Shown: piece by piece, positions 1 through 12,299 of the stretch
Position numbering within the stretch: position 1 is the first letter of the stretch
How the letters are laid out: the number at the start of each line of letters is the position of its first letter
Source of the DNA: Epiperipatus broadwayi
Taxonomy: Eukaryota; Onychophora; Udeonychophora; Euonychophora; Peripatidae
DNA: 64,000 nt
Assembly: GCA_028023455.1 (NCBI GenBank)
Contig: JAQFVV010012446.1
Coordinates: 1,614,001-1,678,000, forward strand
Reading direction: 5' to 3'
Made by a program: the position numbers and the translations under genes
The notes under the pieces: model-generated
Databases searched by the model: none
What the model saw: only the letters and a program-made list of their open reading frames with translations
Told to the model about the DNA's origin: nothing

Positions 1-197
1 CACATGAATAAAATACAAGGACATAGTTAACTGACTGATGATGGCAAACATAATGGTGAATGCACAAGTGAAATTTATGAATTCAAATTTATAAATTTCT
101 AATTTCTTTAAAATGCTTTTTCAAATCATAGATAATTGAAAAGGGAAAGCAAAAATGATGAGTTTGGTGAATTTGGATGGATATGGTGACTATAAAC

Positions 198-790
198 CAT
201 TATCATCACTTTCAACAATTATTGATTCACTGCAAGATGAAAATCACTCTTAAGTATATACTCCAATTTTTCCAATACATAATCTTTCTCAATATCACAC
301 CAACAATGTTTTTTACTTCATTTATACATCTCATATGTGGTCTCTTTATAAGCCATTTGCGATACGATGGCGGATTCATTAAGACTTCAATTGTACTATT
401 ATCACCTTTTCTAGAAATATCTCCAGCCTGATTTTATTTCAGTCTCTTAATTTTTTATTCTCACACACATACATTTCGTGTTTAATCTTCCTAATATACA
501 CCTCTCTACACTTCATTGAGTGGTCTAAAATCTCTGTATTACTCTTCTGTAAATTGTTCAAGTCTCATATCCATTAGTAAAAACTGGTAAAACTTCTATT
601 AAAACCCTAGCTTAACAAATACATAGGCACATTTTCTTTTAATATCATTAATTTTACCAAAAGCATTCTATTCAAATGTAATTTTATGATTAATTTCGTC
701 CATTATGTTTCCATCTGTATTAATAATCTGATCAAGGTGTTTGTAGTTATTACTTTCTTTTAATCAATATTTATTTTATTCTGCTAAAAA
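198..790 (-). mobile_element. RTE-like LINE 3' fragment
   Basis: Decayed 3' end of a non-LTR retrotransposon reading on the minus strand. The left edge has the family's 3' terminus: imperfect TGATGA-type triplets, then the 'ctgcaagatgaaa' stretch that encodes the terminal FILQ-like residues. Further in, the minus strand matches the C-terminal region seen in better copies at 43.2 and 47.9 kb (segments corresponding to NTDGNIMDEIN and the WTLNRRAIQ block). Frame is lost by indels and stops. It is 5'-truncated with no endonuclease domain, so it is dead. Confidence 0.8.
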
Positions 791-1364
791 TGAAATTTGT
801 TATGTCCTAAAACTGTTTTTAATAAACATTCATAATATTAATTGTTTTAATGATAGTAATATTTTGTTTCCCTCTATTTATAATAACTAATGTTGATTTC
901 TGTCACAGTTAGAACATCTGTAACTATGGTATTAATGATCAATGAACTCGTTTTGATTAATTGATCATTATCTATAATTATTAGCAACTGAAAGTTTTAT
1001 TTTTTTTCATTAATATTAATGTCATCTACCAAAGAATGAGCTTATGAAGTGAAAATTAATTTCTAAAAAATTTATAGTAGAAGAAAATAATAAATTATAC
1101 GAAAGTTACTTTACAAAACCAACAAGCAAAACTTAAATGCCTATTTATTTTAACTACAAAACAAAATAATTTCGAAAAATTAATCTCTTTTTGACATGAC
1201 AAAAACAATAGCAAAAAAAAGTTTGCTGTTTAGGGACGGTGTTAAAAAATTATGATTAAAAATGTTATATAAACAGACTAAACATCAGTGATATATTTGT
1301 GATTCTAAATCACTATAATATCATGACCACCATTTATTTCATAGGCTTACAGATTTTGTTAATA
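791..1364. other. AT-rich interval, nothing recognised
   Basis: Very AT-rich sequence with short A and T runs and no ORF or repeat that I can assign. Confidence 0.6.
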
Positions 1365-1935
1365 CAGGACCAACTGTCTCCATACAAAAATGTCATCTAG
1401 CGACAGTTATAGTAGTCAGTGGATGTTAGAATGGTTAGGCATTAAAATCCCTATCTAGTATCTACTCATTCAATAACCCCAGACTAGTTTGTAGCTTGTG
1501 CCTTTCATCAGTGAATAGTCTTGGATCCGGGAACACTGCATTCAAATCTTTGGATCTAATGCAACTCTCCAGCAGTCACTTTTGAGTTAACTATAAAGCT
1601 ATGGGGCATCAGCAAACACCATTTACCTTTTAAATTAACTATAAGGCTATGATCCCAAACTGAAAGCATGTGTTTTCATCTTGCATGCATAGTCTTATAG
1701 TTAACTAAAAAGGTAAAAATAGCTGCTGGAGAGTACATCAGATTCAAAGACCTAGGTGCATTGCTTTCAGATACAAGGCTCCTGCCCGGTGAAAGCCAAA
1801 AGCAGAAACTGGTTAGGAGATATTGGATGAGTAGGCACTAGATATAGATATTGATGCATAAACCTTCTAGCATCCATTGATTACTATAGCTTCCACTAAA
1901 TGGCATTATTGTATGGAGAAAGTTGTAACATTTGT
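1365..1935. mobile_element. Hammerhead family 1 foldback copy
   Basis: The left half (about 1370-1600) and right half (about 1690-1935) are diverged inverted copies of one another, with ends that include the family's 'ctccatac' segment. It belongs to the family seen at 4.9, 27.5, 55.6 and 61.6 kb. The left arm holds a hammerhead-like motif on the minus strand (CTGATGA at 1511-1505) whose GAAA is changed to CAAA at 1491-1488, so the catalytic G12 is lost. The right-arm copy is too eroded to fold. Confidence 0.75.
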
Positions 1936-2256
1936 GATTCACAGGTTGATTTGTATAATCATGTATTTCTTCTTTTTTTACTGTTTTTTTAATTTGAGTG
2001 AATGATTGATGATGAGGATGATAAAATGTTGGTTAGAGAACCAGTGTATGACCAACAATAAATATTGACTTTGCTCTTTTAAGAGTGTTTTCAAATGTTC
2101 ATAACTATTAAGCAATGGAATTAATAGTATTACAATTTTCAAGCAGTTAAAAAAACAAAACAAAATTTCTCACCATTGTTTCATCAGTTTTATTGCTATC
2201 TATGCAGTGTTTGTGCATGTTCACACATATAATACATAAATGTTGTTTGGTCATCC

Positions 2257-2492
2257 TGTGTAGTTTAGTACAGTGATAGAATAATGGAATCTAGATCTCA
2301 AAGATTATGAATCATGATTCTGCATTATTTCTTCCAGTGTTCAAACTCCATATGAACTCTCAAAAAAAAATTCTTTGAATGGCTAAAGTGGCAAACTCTG
2401 GATCCTAGTCCCCAGACTATACTTCAATTCTGCCACTTCCAGTATTCAAATTACTTCCAAACTTCCAAGCAAAAAAGTCATTTGATTACATT
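2257..2492 (+). repeat. SINE B, two adjacent copies
   Basis: Two head-to-tail copies (about 2257-2370 and 2375-2492) of a tRNA-derived repeat. Shared features across the window are a box A-like 'gtttagtgcagtgg', a box B-like 'ggatcnattcc', a middle 'acttccagt', and a conserved 3' end 'aacttc..atgaa..ccc' running to 'catttgatta'. Other copies lie at 6.97, 7.98, 15.2, 28.2, 40.7, 52.1 and 61.4 kb. The pol III boxes are eroded here. Confidence 0.65.
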
Positions 2493-3640
2493 TATTTTAT
2501 TGTAGGATTCTTTCATTTTGCTCTATTTTACAATTGGCTTGGCCATTTTAGCGTAACTAAAATCACAATTAATTAAACACCATAACATAGTCTGATAACA
2601 ACTAAAAGAAATTTCTTTACCAGACCATTGAATTTTCATTAATTTAACAATATGTGAATTGCATGCATGTATTGGGAAAATGTAAGAACATATTTTGGGA
2701 TATATTTACATATATTTTTTTTGGTATTTGTTAATTAGCCACTGTACATCACCTGGTGGAGCTGTTTCTGTGTAAAAACACAGAATAATACCAGTTACAT
2801 GGGCGAACCTATGGCTAATACACCACTATGATAGTAGTAGCTGTTTAATGTGGCCAGGTGATAGTGGTTCAAATATGGCCAATTCTTCCACATCTGAACC
2901 TACGGCTAATAACAACACTACAATCGTTTATAGTCATTTAATTGTGCCTTGCGACCTTCCATCCTATGCATATTGACAGAATTTGTATTTTTGCTAGCAT
3001 TTAATATGAGGGTGTGTGTAGTGGAATGTTTTTCAACTATTTAACTGTTGATGAAAATGGTTTTCGGTAGACCCCAACTGACATATTTTTAGGTACTAGT
3101 AATTGTCAGCATATCATCAATACTTCCTTATGCATTTTTTTGTTGGTTTGAAATTTGAAAAGGGGTATGCCACAGGATGATTGCAGGTGTTTGTGAAAAA
3201 GTACCGTTTTCATCGTGACTCGTACGAGAATAACAAAATGGCTGAAGGCAGTAGCATAACATTCTTTCAACTGTGGGACATTTTTAAAACACAGAAAGTG
3301 ATGCAGTTGCCTTTCTGCAGGGACAAACCATCCTCCCACATGCCATTCAATGTGTATGTGGCAAATATATGAACCTTAGATTTTGATGCAATTGGCAGTT
3401 TGTATGCTACTCACGTGGCTAAAAGGAGAACTGTTATGTTATTAATTCTAGCCAGATGTCATAAATAAATTGATTGATTCAATGAATATGTCTTGTGGTT
3501 GTGATTATTTTGTGTAAGTCAATTAATAGCCAGACTGTCAGGGTTGAAGAATGGTAGGGGGAAGAGGAAAGTAAGACGGGCTAAAGAACAACAGCCAAAA
3601 AGTATACATTTGTTTGAGTGTTTTTAAATATTATAAATCA
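2493..3640. other. Mixed-complexity interval with a weak ORF
   Basis: No recognised gene. The plus-strand ORF at 3181-3372 encodes 63 residues (start MQVFVKKYRFHRD). It is preceded by an acceptor-like 'gattgcag' and followed about 90 bp later by AATAAA, so it could be a terminal exon or an old coding relic. No family is recognised and the case is weak. Confidence 0.2.
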
Positions 3641-4165
3641 AACACGTTTTTTTTTGGGGGGGGGGACAGGACAAGATAATTGACTATTTCGATTGATATA
3701 ATAAAAAAGCCATTTCATTTATAAACAATACAGCTTTTTATAAAACATGTACTATAATTAGAAGACAAAATAAAGCCGACATGCCACATAATGTCAAAAA
3801 AAAAAAGGGCCATATTTGTTATAAATTATAAAAGCTTTTTATAAAACATGTACTGTAATTAAAAAAAAAAAAAAAGATGACGTCACATAATTTAAAAAAA
3901 AAAAAGAAAACCTATTTGTTATAATATTAATAAAAAGCATATTGTTTTAAAAGAAAAAAAAGAACATATTTTGAACAAAAATACATAATTATTATTTAAC
4001 AAAAAAAACCGCAAAACAAAATATATATTTATTACCCCCCCCCCTTATTTTTAAAAACAAACAAAAAAAAGTCTACATCATAATGTACATTTTCTAGGGG
4101 AAAAAAAGCCGTATGAAAAATACCATATATTTGAATAAAAAAAAAAAGCTGTAAGAAAAAATACC
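3640..4165 (+). repeat. Homopolymer-rich tandem block
   Basis: Begins with a T-tract followed by a G-tract (about 3647-3665). It then has at least two diverged copies of a roughly 110-bp unit containing 'agctttttataaaacatgta' (near 3731 and 3833), separated by long A-runs. A C-tract lies near 4036. It has the character of a slippage-prone simple repeat region. Confidence 0.6.
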
Positions 4166-4869
4166 GTACATTTTGGAAAAGGTGAGAGGCCCGGGAACGT
4201 TACATCGCTATGTTTTTAAAGAGCAACAGTGCCACCAACCAATGTACAGTGTATAATTAACAACCACCTTTTTTTTTTTTTTTACTGAAGGTGTTAATCT
4301 GTTTAAATGCTTTCATTTAACTTAGAAATTATGTTTGTTAATTAATTATTTTTGTCAAATCTTTAATATCTATCAAAGGGATTTTCTTCAATTTTTGTCC
4401 ATGTTAGTGATCAAAGATAATGGAATATTTCAGGATTTTCCAACCAGTTGTGCATCCTAATAATGTTGGAAGGTCAAATTTCAAATTGTATTGATATCAG
4501 TACTTTAAGGTTTTTCTATAGCGTGCAATAAATGTCAGTATACTTTTTAAAAACATACTTCCATTGAATTTCACGAATAATTCAATAAAAACTTTTTACA
4601 CTTAATTAAAATAGAAAGGAAAAAATAAGAATAAAATTTTCTTTTGATTCTTTAACTAAAACATGCTTTAAAACACTGCCTTCAAAAACACAAAAATCTT
4701 GTAATCAATTTTTTATGAGTACAATTTCATTTGTAATATAGGAAATGTTGAGATTTGAATGTTATTAGTTGCAAAAAGTCATGTGTAAGATATTTAAAGA
4801 CTAAAAAGTAAAAAATAATATATATATATAAATTTTTTATAAAAAGCACTTTGATTTAATTGGATCAGT

Positions 4870-5550
4870 AATATGTCACATGATCATCATTTCTTATGCT
4901 TGTTCATAACTGTTATTAAAACAGGCAAAACTCTCCATACAGTAATGCCACTCAATGCAAGCCAGAGTAATCAATGGATGTCAGAAGGCTTATGCATAGA
5001 ATCCCTATCTAGTGCCTACTCATCCAATATCCCCAGACTAGTTTCTAGCTTTTGGCTTTTATCAGTGAGGAGCCTTGGATCTGAGAGCACTGCACCTGGA
5101 TCTTATGATCTATTGCAACCCTCCAGCAGCCACCTTTCATCTCTACTTAAATACAAAATTATAAGAATAAAATTGAAAAAACAAGTGTTTTCAATCCAAG
5201 CTCACTAGCTTAAACAGTCATATAGATCTGAACTCAGTTCAGTACCTATACATTTTGGTGTCTTTGATTCTTTAATAACCATAGCTACCACTATCCTATT
5301 AAGCAGGATTGGTATTAAATCGCTAAACATCACATGATCACCATTTCTTATGCTTGCTCATAACTATTATTAAAACAGGCAAAACTCTCTGTACAGTACT
5401 GCCACTCAGTGCAAACCAGAGTGATCAATGGATGCCAGAAGTCTTGTGCATAAAATACCTATCTAGTGCCTCCTCAGCCAATATTCCCAGACTAGTGTCT
5501 AGCTTAAGGCTTGCACTGAGTGGCACTACTGTATGGAGTGTTTTTAAAAG
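4870..5550. mobile_element. Hammerhead family 1 tandem element, 454-bp unit
   Basis: The segment with 'acatgatcatcatttcttatg' (4877) recurs at 5331, and 'acaggcaaaactctc' at 4921 recurs at 5375, so the tandem period is 454 bp. A second, partial unit ends near 5545 in a short inverted tail ('gcactgagtggcactactgt'). The first unit carries a hammerhead motif on the minus strand. Tandem units with inverted tails resemble Penelope-type terminal repeats or other ribozyme-processed retroelements. Confidence 0.8.
5029..5072 (-). ncRNA. Hammerhead ribozyme motif, core mutated (family 1)
   Basis: On the minus strand: stem I strand TCCTCA, core CTGATAA (5065-5059), a short stem II, GAAA (5045-5042), and CTAGTC ending at the expected GUC cleavage triplet (5036). 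G8 of the core is A here, which should abolish activity. All other elements are present. Confidence 0.6.
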
Positions 5551-6479
5551 GATTTATGAGGAAGAATGCTGAATAGTCGAAACTGTCAACTATTTTGTAA
5601 ATGTTATATATAAAGTGTTGTATTATATAAAGTGTTTTCATGATTTATACTAATAATTACATATATTCAAATCACAAATTAATTTTGATAATAATATTAT
5701 TTTTAAATAGAGTGTGAGAACCAAGACAAAAATTTGGCAAATGATCATTTAAAAGGTATATTAGAAATAAAAACTAAAGCATAAATAGTAATAGACTAAT
5801 TGATAAATTCAAATTTAAAAAAAGGGGCAATTATTGAAGGAAGATATAAACAATATTGTAGTAAAGATAGTTTTTAAAAAGAAGCAAAAGAAAAAGCTTT
5901 AGATTGTTAATAAGATGATTAATAAAAAAAGATGATTAAATATGAACTATAGAATGCTTAATGGCTAAGTGAACAGACAGAGCTAGAGAGATGAAACTTA
6001 ATATACAGCAAGCAAATATTGTATATAAAGTGACCCTAGATCAGCAGATTCCTTTGTCATATAAGGTTTAGTTATGAATTTAGTTTATATACCTGCTTCC
6101 ATCTCAAGCAGGTAAAATATTGTACATACTTTTTTAAAAAAGTGTAGTCTCCTAGATGTGTATAGTGCATTAATTTTAGCTATGAGCCATAAAAACAGAA
6201 TTTGAAAACTGATTAATGTTGACGTAAAAGGGAAATACTGTTAACCATGAGATGACAAACATCATTGGTTGTTATAGGAAATATTACTAGAAATGCCCCA
6301 AATTGGGAATAGCAACCCACATGCAAACAAGTGTTCAACTTATTTAACAACTCCCTAATAGCAGTTTCAGTTATATTTGCAATACTTTGTTTTTACAATG
6401 AAACCTTTAATCTGTATCATATTTTGATAATCTTTACATTACTTATAAATAAAATACATTCTAAAAATATTTTAACTTT
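5551..6479. other. AT-rich interval, nothing recognised
   Basis: Poly(A/T)-rich sequence with no assignable gene or repeat. A short A+T palindromic stretch lies near 5600-5640. Confidence 0.55.
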
Positions 6480-6760
6480 GCAAATCATCATTATCATCAG
6501 CTTCTAAAGGGAATGCCTTGTCATTGCAGCCATATCATTCTTTCTTAGTAGTTTGTTTCATGTTCCCATATGAAAAACATTCAATTTCAATCTTGGTCTG
6601 CCTCTCGGTCTTCTTCCTAAAGTTTTACCTTCCAAAATGTTTTGTAAAAAATTTACCAGGTCATAAAATAGAACCCCAAAACAATCTTTCTTTGTATAGA
6701 ATATACAGCAATTAATTCTCTTAAGTTCTTTACAATTATATTCTTCATTTTGCATTATAT
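6480..6760 (-). mobile_element. Non-LTR retrotransposon 3' tail, second type
   Basis: The minus strand encodes a segment with LVNFLQNILEGKTLG followed by RRPRGRPRLKLN. This resembles the basic 'EGK..G.R.RGRPR..W.D' tail common at the C-terminus of several LINE reverse-transcriptase ORFs. It differs from the KRPRKRPHVRW tail of the main family here, so it is a distinct element. Only the tail survives. Confidence 0.5.
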
Positions 6761-6964
6761 TTTTGATGAATTAAATGTTTATTTTTGGATGTTAACTTTG
6801 TTCTTGGCTATGGATTTGGAAAAGGTTATCCTTAAATAAGTGCACTCCAATGTAAGATGCAATAAAAATGTGATATAATGAATGACCAATTCACTATAGC
6901 AAACCCTACTATACATAGAAAAATAAACGTTAGATGGAAAAAGATGGAACTCATAAATTACAGC

Positions 6965-7097
6965 AGCACTCTGTATAGTTTAGTGCAGTGACTGAGAGAT
7001 AGACTGGCAAATAAGGTCATTATATCAATTCCACTTCCGGTATTTCAAGCACTTGAACTTCTACAAACTTCCTATCAATAAAACCATTTGATCATTT
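6965..7097 (+). repeat. SINE B copy
   Basis: Begins 'tagtttagtgcagtgactg' (box A-like). It continues through 'attccacttccggt' to the conserved terminus 'aaaccatttgatca'. Same family as the copies at 28.2 and 61.4 kb. Confidence 0.65.
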
Positions 7098-7584
7098 ATA
7101 ATTAAAGCAATGTTTGAAAATAAAGTGACAAATTATTAAAGACAAAAAGATGCATAATGATTTATATGGTAGAAATAATAAACCATCATCTATGCTAAAT
7201 GAGGGGGAGGGAGTATAAAGATGAAAGAGGTTGTAAAATGAAATAAGAACTGCAAAGTCCAAATCTTCAATGAGATTCTGATTTATGTTTGTTATGTAAT
7301 TTATAACTAAAAAGAATAGGCAGATTTTCTCGCAACAGAGCAAAGATCTACCTTTAGTAGAGAAGAGATTCAATAAAACATGAAATTTTTTAGATTATGT
7401 ATCTAGATTTTTCATAAGATCAAGGGGATGATGAAGGTTTTGAATAAGCACATTTCTAATACATTGCATATATTTCCATCTGAATAGGTCTTTGCATTTA
7501 GAAACAAAAGGACTAGAGATGCAATTGAAGAGGTGCAAATTATTATCCAGGTATGTAAACATTTATAAAAAATATAATAGATAA

Positions 7585-7785
7585 TCAGTTAAAGTCGTAA
7601 ACTCAATTTCAAGAGATTACAAAAGACCTAGGAAAAAAACCACATGTGAAATGAATGGATGAAATGAGGAAGTTGTTAGTGTGATATGGAAAAGAAAGGC
7701 TAGAGATAGAAGAAACTGAATTAAACTTCAAAAGACCTTCATCCTGCAGTAGACTGATAATGGTTGAAAATAAAGAAGATAGAAC
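7585..7785 (+). mobile_element. RTE-like LINE 3' end
   Basis: Plus-strand remnant of the last 60 or so codons of the main LINE family. It has the KRPRK..HVKWMDEM motif, the region equivalent to RREAKDRRRW, and the terminal 'catcctgcagtagactgataatgg'. Stops and indels interrupt it. Confidence 0.75.
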
Positions 7786-7984
7786 ATGATTAAGTGGAAG
7801 GGGATGAAAGCTAAAATATATTATAGAGACATTTGAACTTTTAACCTCAGGAGCAGACTCTAAATTTAATAAACTTTCTAAAGTTAATATATATTATATA
7901 ATAATAATTTTAAATTTAATAAGAATTCTTAATGATGACTTAGAATATAAATTACATACAGCATTCCCCCAACATTATTAATTT
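7786..7984. other. AT-rich spacer
   Basis: Nothing recognised. Confidence 0.5.
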
Positions 7985-8102
7985 AACACAATAGTCGAGT
8001 GCCCAATTCTGGAGCACAAAGTGCTTGGATCAATTCCAGTCTAGTACTTCCAGCATCAAACTCTTATGATGTCCTGGGTAATAAAGCTATTTGATTGTTT
8101 GA
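7985..8102 (+). repeat. SINE B copy
   Basis: Contains the box B-like 'ttggatcaattccag', 'acttccagc' and the terminal 'ctatttgattg'. Its 5' half is diverged. Confidence 0.55.
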
Positions 8103-9607
8103 TTTCTTATGAGTTTGCAGAAAATTTAAGATGAAAACAGTTGCACCTAATAAAGCAAAGAAAATAGAAGATATGAAGATAAATTACTTTTAAATATCTC
8201 GGAGATTTCTGAACTGATGGTGGCAAGGGTGTGCACTGCTAGTTTAAATAGGTTTTTTTTTTATTGAATGAAATATAATCTAAGAGGCCTATTATTAATT
8301 TTATTTGGGAAATATATAGCATTACATGAAGTAGAGATATTACTAATTAGAAAAAAGAGAAGATTAAAAAGAGGGAATTGAAGGAGAAATAATAAGGTAA
8401 GTGTAGCAAAGAAGTGCTGGCAAGATTAATATTTTTAAAAAATTATTTTGGGGTTGTACTTTGGCAAAAAAAAATATTATAAAGTACAGAAAGGAAACAG
8501 AAACAAAAGAAAAAGATGATAAGTGACATTAAAAAGAGAGAATATACTTATGGGCATTTGGAAAGGAAAAGAAAATCTTGAAATTGTGATCAGATTTTGT
8601 ATGATAAATCTGCCATTTTGTAGATAAGTAACGGAAGATATAAAAAAAATAGGTTCATATAAATTTCAATTTTTTTATTTTCATTATACTTACGGAATTT
8701 AGTTTCAGCTTTAAATATATCTGCTATCAGTAGTAATTTCTCTAATCATATATACGAACTGTTTAAAACGAAAATTCTAAATAGGCATAAATTGCTGCTT
8801 TTCACTCATAAATCATCTACTTCTTTTTTTGTATGTGTGCGTTATATATTTGTAGTGCAGTGTTATTATAGATAATGTTTCTTATAGACTTTTATAATAC
8901 TTTTTTGGAAAAAAAATCTGACATTTATAATTTTTTTTTTTAAAAAAATCGGGTGCGCGTTATACGCATGTGCGTGATATATGTGCGATAGTACGGTAAT
9001 TGAGGATATTTTGTCTTACAAAAATATTGCAAAAAAAAAAAAAAAATCACTTATTACGATACAAAAAATAATAGTTTTTGTTTTAACATTTGTTAGTTAA
9101 TAAAGCTAAAACGTATTCAGTATTTAACAGTCTATGGTGCAGTCATTAACTTTACTAGTGTTTTAAATGTACATTTACCAAAGGAAAATTGTTCAAATGT
9201 TTTACAGTTTATAACACATTAGTGGGAGAGATGGAAATAATAATGATAGACCGCTCTTTTTCAAAGATGTAAAGCATATTTCTGGCACTTAATAGCTGCA
9301 AGAAATGGTGTCAGAATTAATCTGATAAGACCCAGGAGGGTTTTTCTATTATTATTATTTTTTAAAATGTTTAGTGTTTTTCTGCTAAAAGGTAATAAAC
9401 TCTAATAACTACAGATAAAAGGTAAAACTTTAAACAGACATCACTGCCTGATAAAATAATAAGATTTCGGCTAACAAATAAAGACATGTATACTAATAAT
9501 TTATCCTTCAAATAAAAATGCATCTCTAGATATTTTAAACAATTTTGACAAGCTAGTAAATAATTTCACAGCTTCTCAAATATGTAATGCTGATAATATA
9601 ACATCAC
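8103..9607. other. AT-rich interval with a small GC-rich patch
   Basis: Nothing coding is seen. Near 8946-8996 a short CG-rich patch (with 'gtgcgcgttatacgcatgtg') stands out from the AT-rich background. It is partly self-complementary and could be a transposon terminus, but no partner end was found. Confidence 0.4.
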
Positions 9608-9890
9608 ATAAATACCACTAAACATCACATGATCACCATTTCTTATGCTTGCTCATAACTGTTATTAAAACAGGCAAAACTCGCCATACAGTAGTGCTAG
9701 AAACTATTTCTGGGGATATTGATAGACTAGGCACTAGATAGGAATTTTATGCACAAGCCTTCTGGCATCCATTGATTATTCTGGCTTGCACTGAGTGGCA
9801 CCACTGTATGGAGAGTTTTACCTCATCCAATATCCCCAGATTAGTTTCTAGCACTATTTTATGGAGAATTTTGCCTGTTTCAATGTAACA
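9608..9890. mobile_element. Hammerhead family 1 foldback fragment
   Basis: The left part repeats the family start ('taaacatcacatgatcacca') and the 'acaggcaaaactcgccatac' segment. The sequence then turns and returns as inverted copies ending in 'atggagagttttacc' and 'atggagaattttgcc'. The hammerhead portion is deleted: only the 'ctagaaactatttctgggga' edge remains. Confidence 0.65.
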
Positions 9891-11114
9891 TATTCAAAGA
9901 AGAAATACAAAGTAGGAGTTATTTGCAAATGTACTTAAATTATTTTTTGGGGATCCGGCTTGCGAATTATCTTAGTAACATTTTTGGACCTGATTGTTCA
10001 GGGAATAAGTTATTTATAGAAACTAACAAGCCTAGGGGGGGGGATCAAATAGAGGAATGAAATCAGAAATGTAAATCAACATGCTAAACACATCATGTAA
10101 TATTACCATCTAAATTTCATCACAGCATAAGTTAATTTGCTTGACGACCATAATATGAAATGCAATGAGTCATATTATGTGACATGACAGAATTACATTT
10201 CTAGGGGTGTATTGGAGAATGTGAGGTGACCCAATGTAGTCATAATTTAGTAATGTTTCAAACAAGTTCGATAAATGAGAGATGTAAAGATTGCGTCAAA
10301 CTAGAAAACATCAGTCACCCTTGTAGCAGCTGTTTGCAGGATATTGATGGTGTGTACTCCCTCTTGAAAATGGCTGCAAGTTAAAACATAAACTGATAAG
10401 TTTTGTTTATATGTCACTTAGCTGTCGTCAATACATGCATATGCCATTCAAGGTTAACCAGTTCTGTGGTCATTTCAATATCAGTCTTGGATCCAATAAT
10501 TGGCAAGGCTCAACAACATCACGACTCACTGCTGAATAAGACAAGGCATTATATGTCTTTGCAAGTGTCATCAAGCTTGATTATGTCTCATAGTATTTTA
10601 AGTCATTGTAAAAGGTTACCTCAATGAAAGCCTGCTTCTGTCAATGTTTATTGTTATTGCTAGCACTTGTAGAACCCTCTCTGTAGCAATTTGTATCTCC
10701 ATCATTACCTGGTGGTGATTACCAGATTTGGCCTGCATGATCATACTAAACTCATATTTCAATACACCCAAAGTGCACCTTGGCACATACATTTCTAAAA
10801 CCTGTTCAATTGCGGATAGAATTGAGTATTCAAAACACTAAGTCTCTTCAGTTTCTGAATATTATATTTAAAAAGTTGCTCTAATTCGTACCACTTGATC
10901 AAAAGGATGTTCCAAATTTGACAAATGTTCAAAATGGATATGCAATCTCTACAAATACCTTTTCTATAGTTTGTGATTTTAATCACAATTGTATTAATAA
11001 GCACTAAATTGTGATTAAAAGGTAATTTCATGATGAAAAGACATATCCTAATGCTTTGATCAAAAATTTTCCCACATTTTTTGACACAAGCTGAAATGAA
11101 GCACCATCTGCACT
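9891..11114. other. Interval without recognised gene
   Basis: More balanced composition than its surroundings, notably 10160-10800. Reading frames are short. The minus strand near 10700-10640 can be read as AKSGNHHQVMMEIQ... but stops soon follow, so it may be an old coding relic. No family is recognised. Confidence 0.35.
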
Positions 11115-11655
11115 GCAGGGTTTTTATAAACATCTAGATATTAAAAAGACTTTTATGAATGTTTAGTTGAAATGGATCACCTGCTAAACATCGAAACATT
11201 TAAAAAACTTTTGTGCTTGTTTATTACAGTTTTATAAATATCTAGACATTTACGAAAATTTTATGGTTGTTTGGAAGAAATGAACCATGTGATTTGTCCT
11301 ATATATCAGACCACATTTATAGAGTTTTGATAAGCATCTAGACAAAAAACTTTTGTCATTGTTTAATTGAAATGAACCACCTGCTTTGTCCTGCTTATAT
11401 CAGACCACATTTACAAGATTTTTATAAACACCTAGACATTTAAAAGATTTCTGGGGTTGTTTGGCTGAAATGATACACCGGGTATGTCTTATATAGGTCA
11501 GACCACATTTACAGGGTTTTATAAATACCTGGATATTTAAAAGACTTTTGTGGTTGTTTGGCTGAAATGGACTATCTGGTTTGACCTACATACATCAGAT
11601 CACATTTACAGCATGTTCATAACAATAAATATTTAAAATACTTTAGTAGTTATTT
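11115..11655 (+). repeat. Minisatellite, about 92-109 bp unit, five copies
   Basis: Five diverged tandem copies start near 11120, 11229, 11321, 11415 and 11516. Each has 'ttataaa.a.ctagacattt', then 'cttttgtggttgtttggctgaaatg', then 'tatatcagaccacatttaca'. Unit length varies because of indels. No coding potential. Confidence 0.85.
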
Positions 11656-12299
11656 GGAATTTACTAAGTGAGGCAATCTTTTTTAAATATTTGAAAGTAG
11701 ATTTTATATTTTCTTCAATAGGACCTCAAATATATCAACATTTTGATACTGTAGAGGCAACTATTGCAAAAGCACATCTTTGTTAGATTGGACATGTAAA
11801 TGACCAATACAAAATTTCTTAAAAGAGTGTTTTATGGTGAACTTAAGCATGATTTTCATGGGAAAGGCAGATCCATTTACATAAAGACATTTAAAAGAAG
11901 TGCGATAGTAATTGTTTTCATTTGGTAGATATAACCAATTAGATTGACATTGGAGGGCTGTAATAGGACAAAATGTTAAAACATTTCTGAAATATTTTTT
12001 TTGTGAAATTAAAAGACAAAATCACAAAATATCAAAGGAACATTATAATGTTGCAGCATGTTCTATATGTAAATGTGATTTCTATAATCATTGCAAAACT
12101 CACTTCTAGTCTATTGTTGGGTATTGCCTTTATTTTGCTTATCCTTTTCTCTAAACTTAGTTGCTGCTTCTGATTAAAGTTTTCTATTTTTTTATTGTAG
12201 TTGTTGCCAATTGTAAATATTGTTACTTAATTATTATACTTTTGAAAGATGAATTCACAAGTCATACATCATGTGACTTAATATAATAAGCTTGCATTT
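11656..12299. other. AT-rich interval, nothing recognised
   Basis: No gene or repeat that I can assign. Confidence 0.5.

Noticed and set aside
3640-4165. Telomeric or centromeric satellite
   Set aside because: It consists of homopolymer runs and two diverged units only, with no telomere-type hexamer.
5551-6479. Host protein-coding exons
   Set aside because: No open frame with splice sites or balanced composition could be found in this AT-rich stretch.
10795-11133. 112-codon minus-strand ORF
   Set aside because: Low-complexity composition, no motif, and it overlaps the start of a minisatellite.
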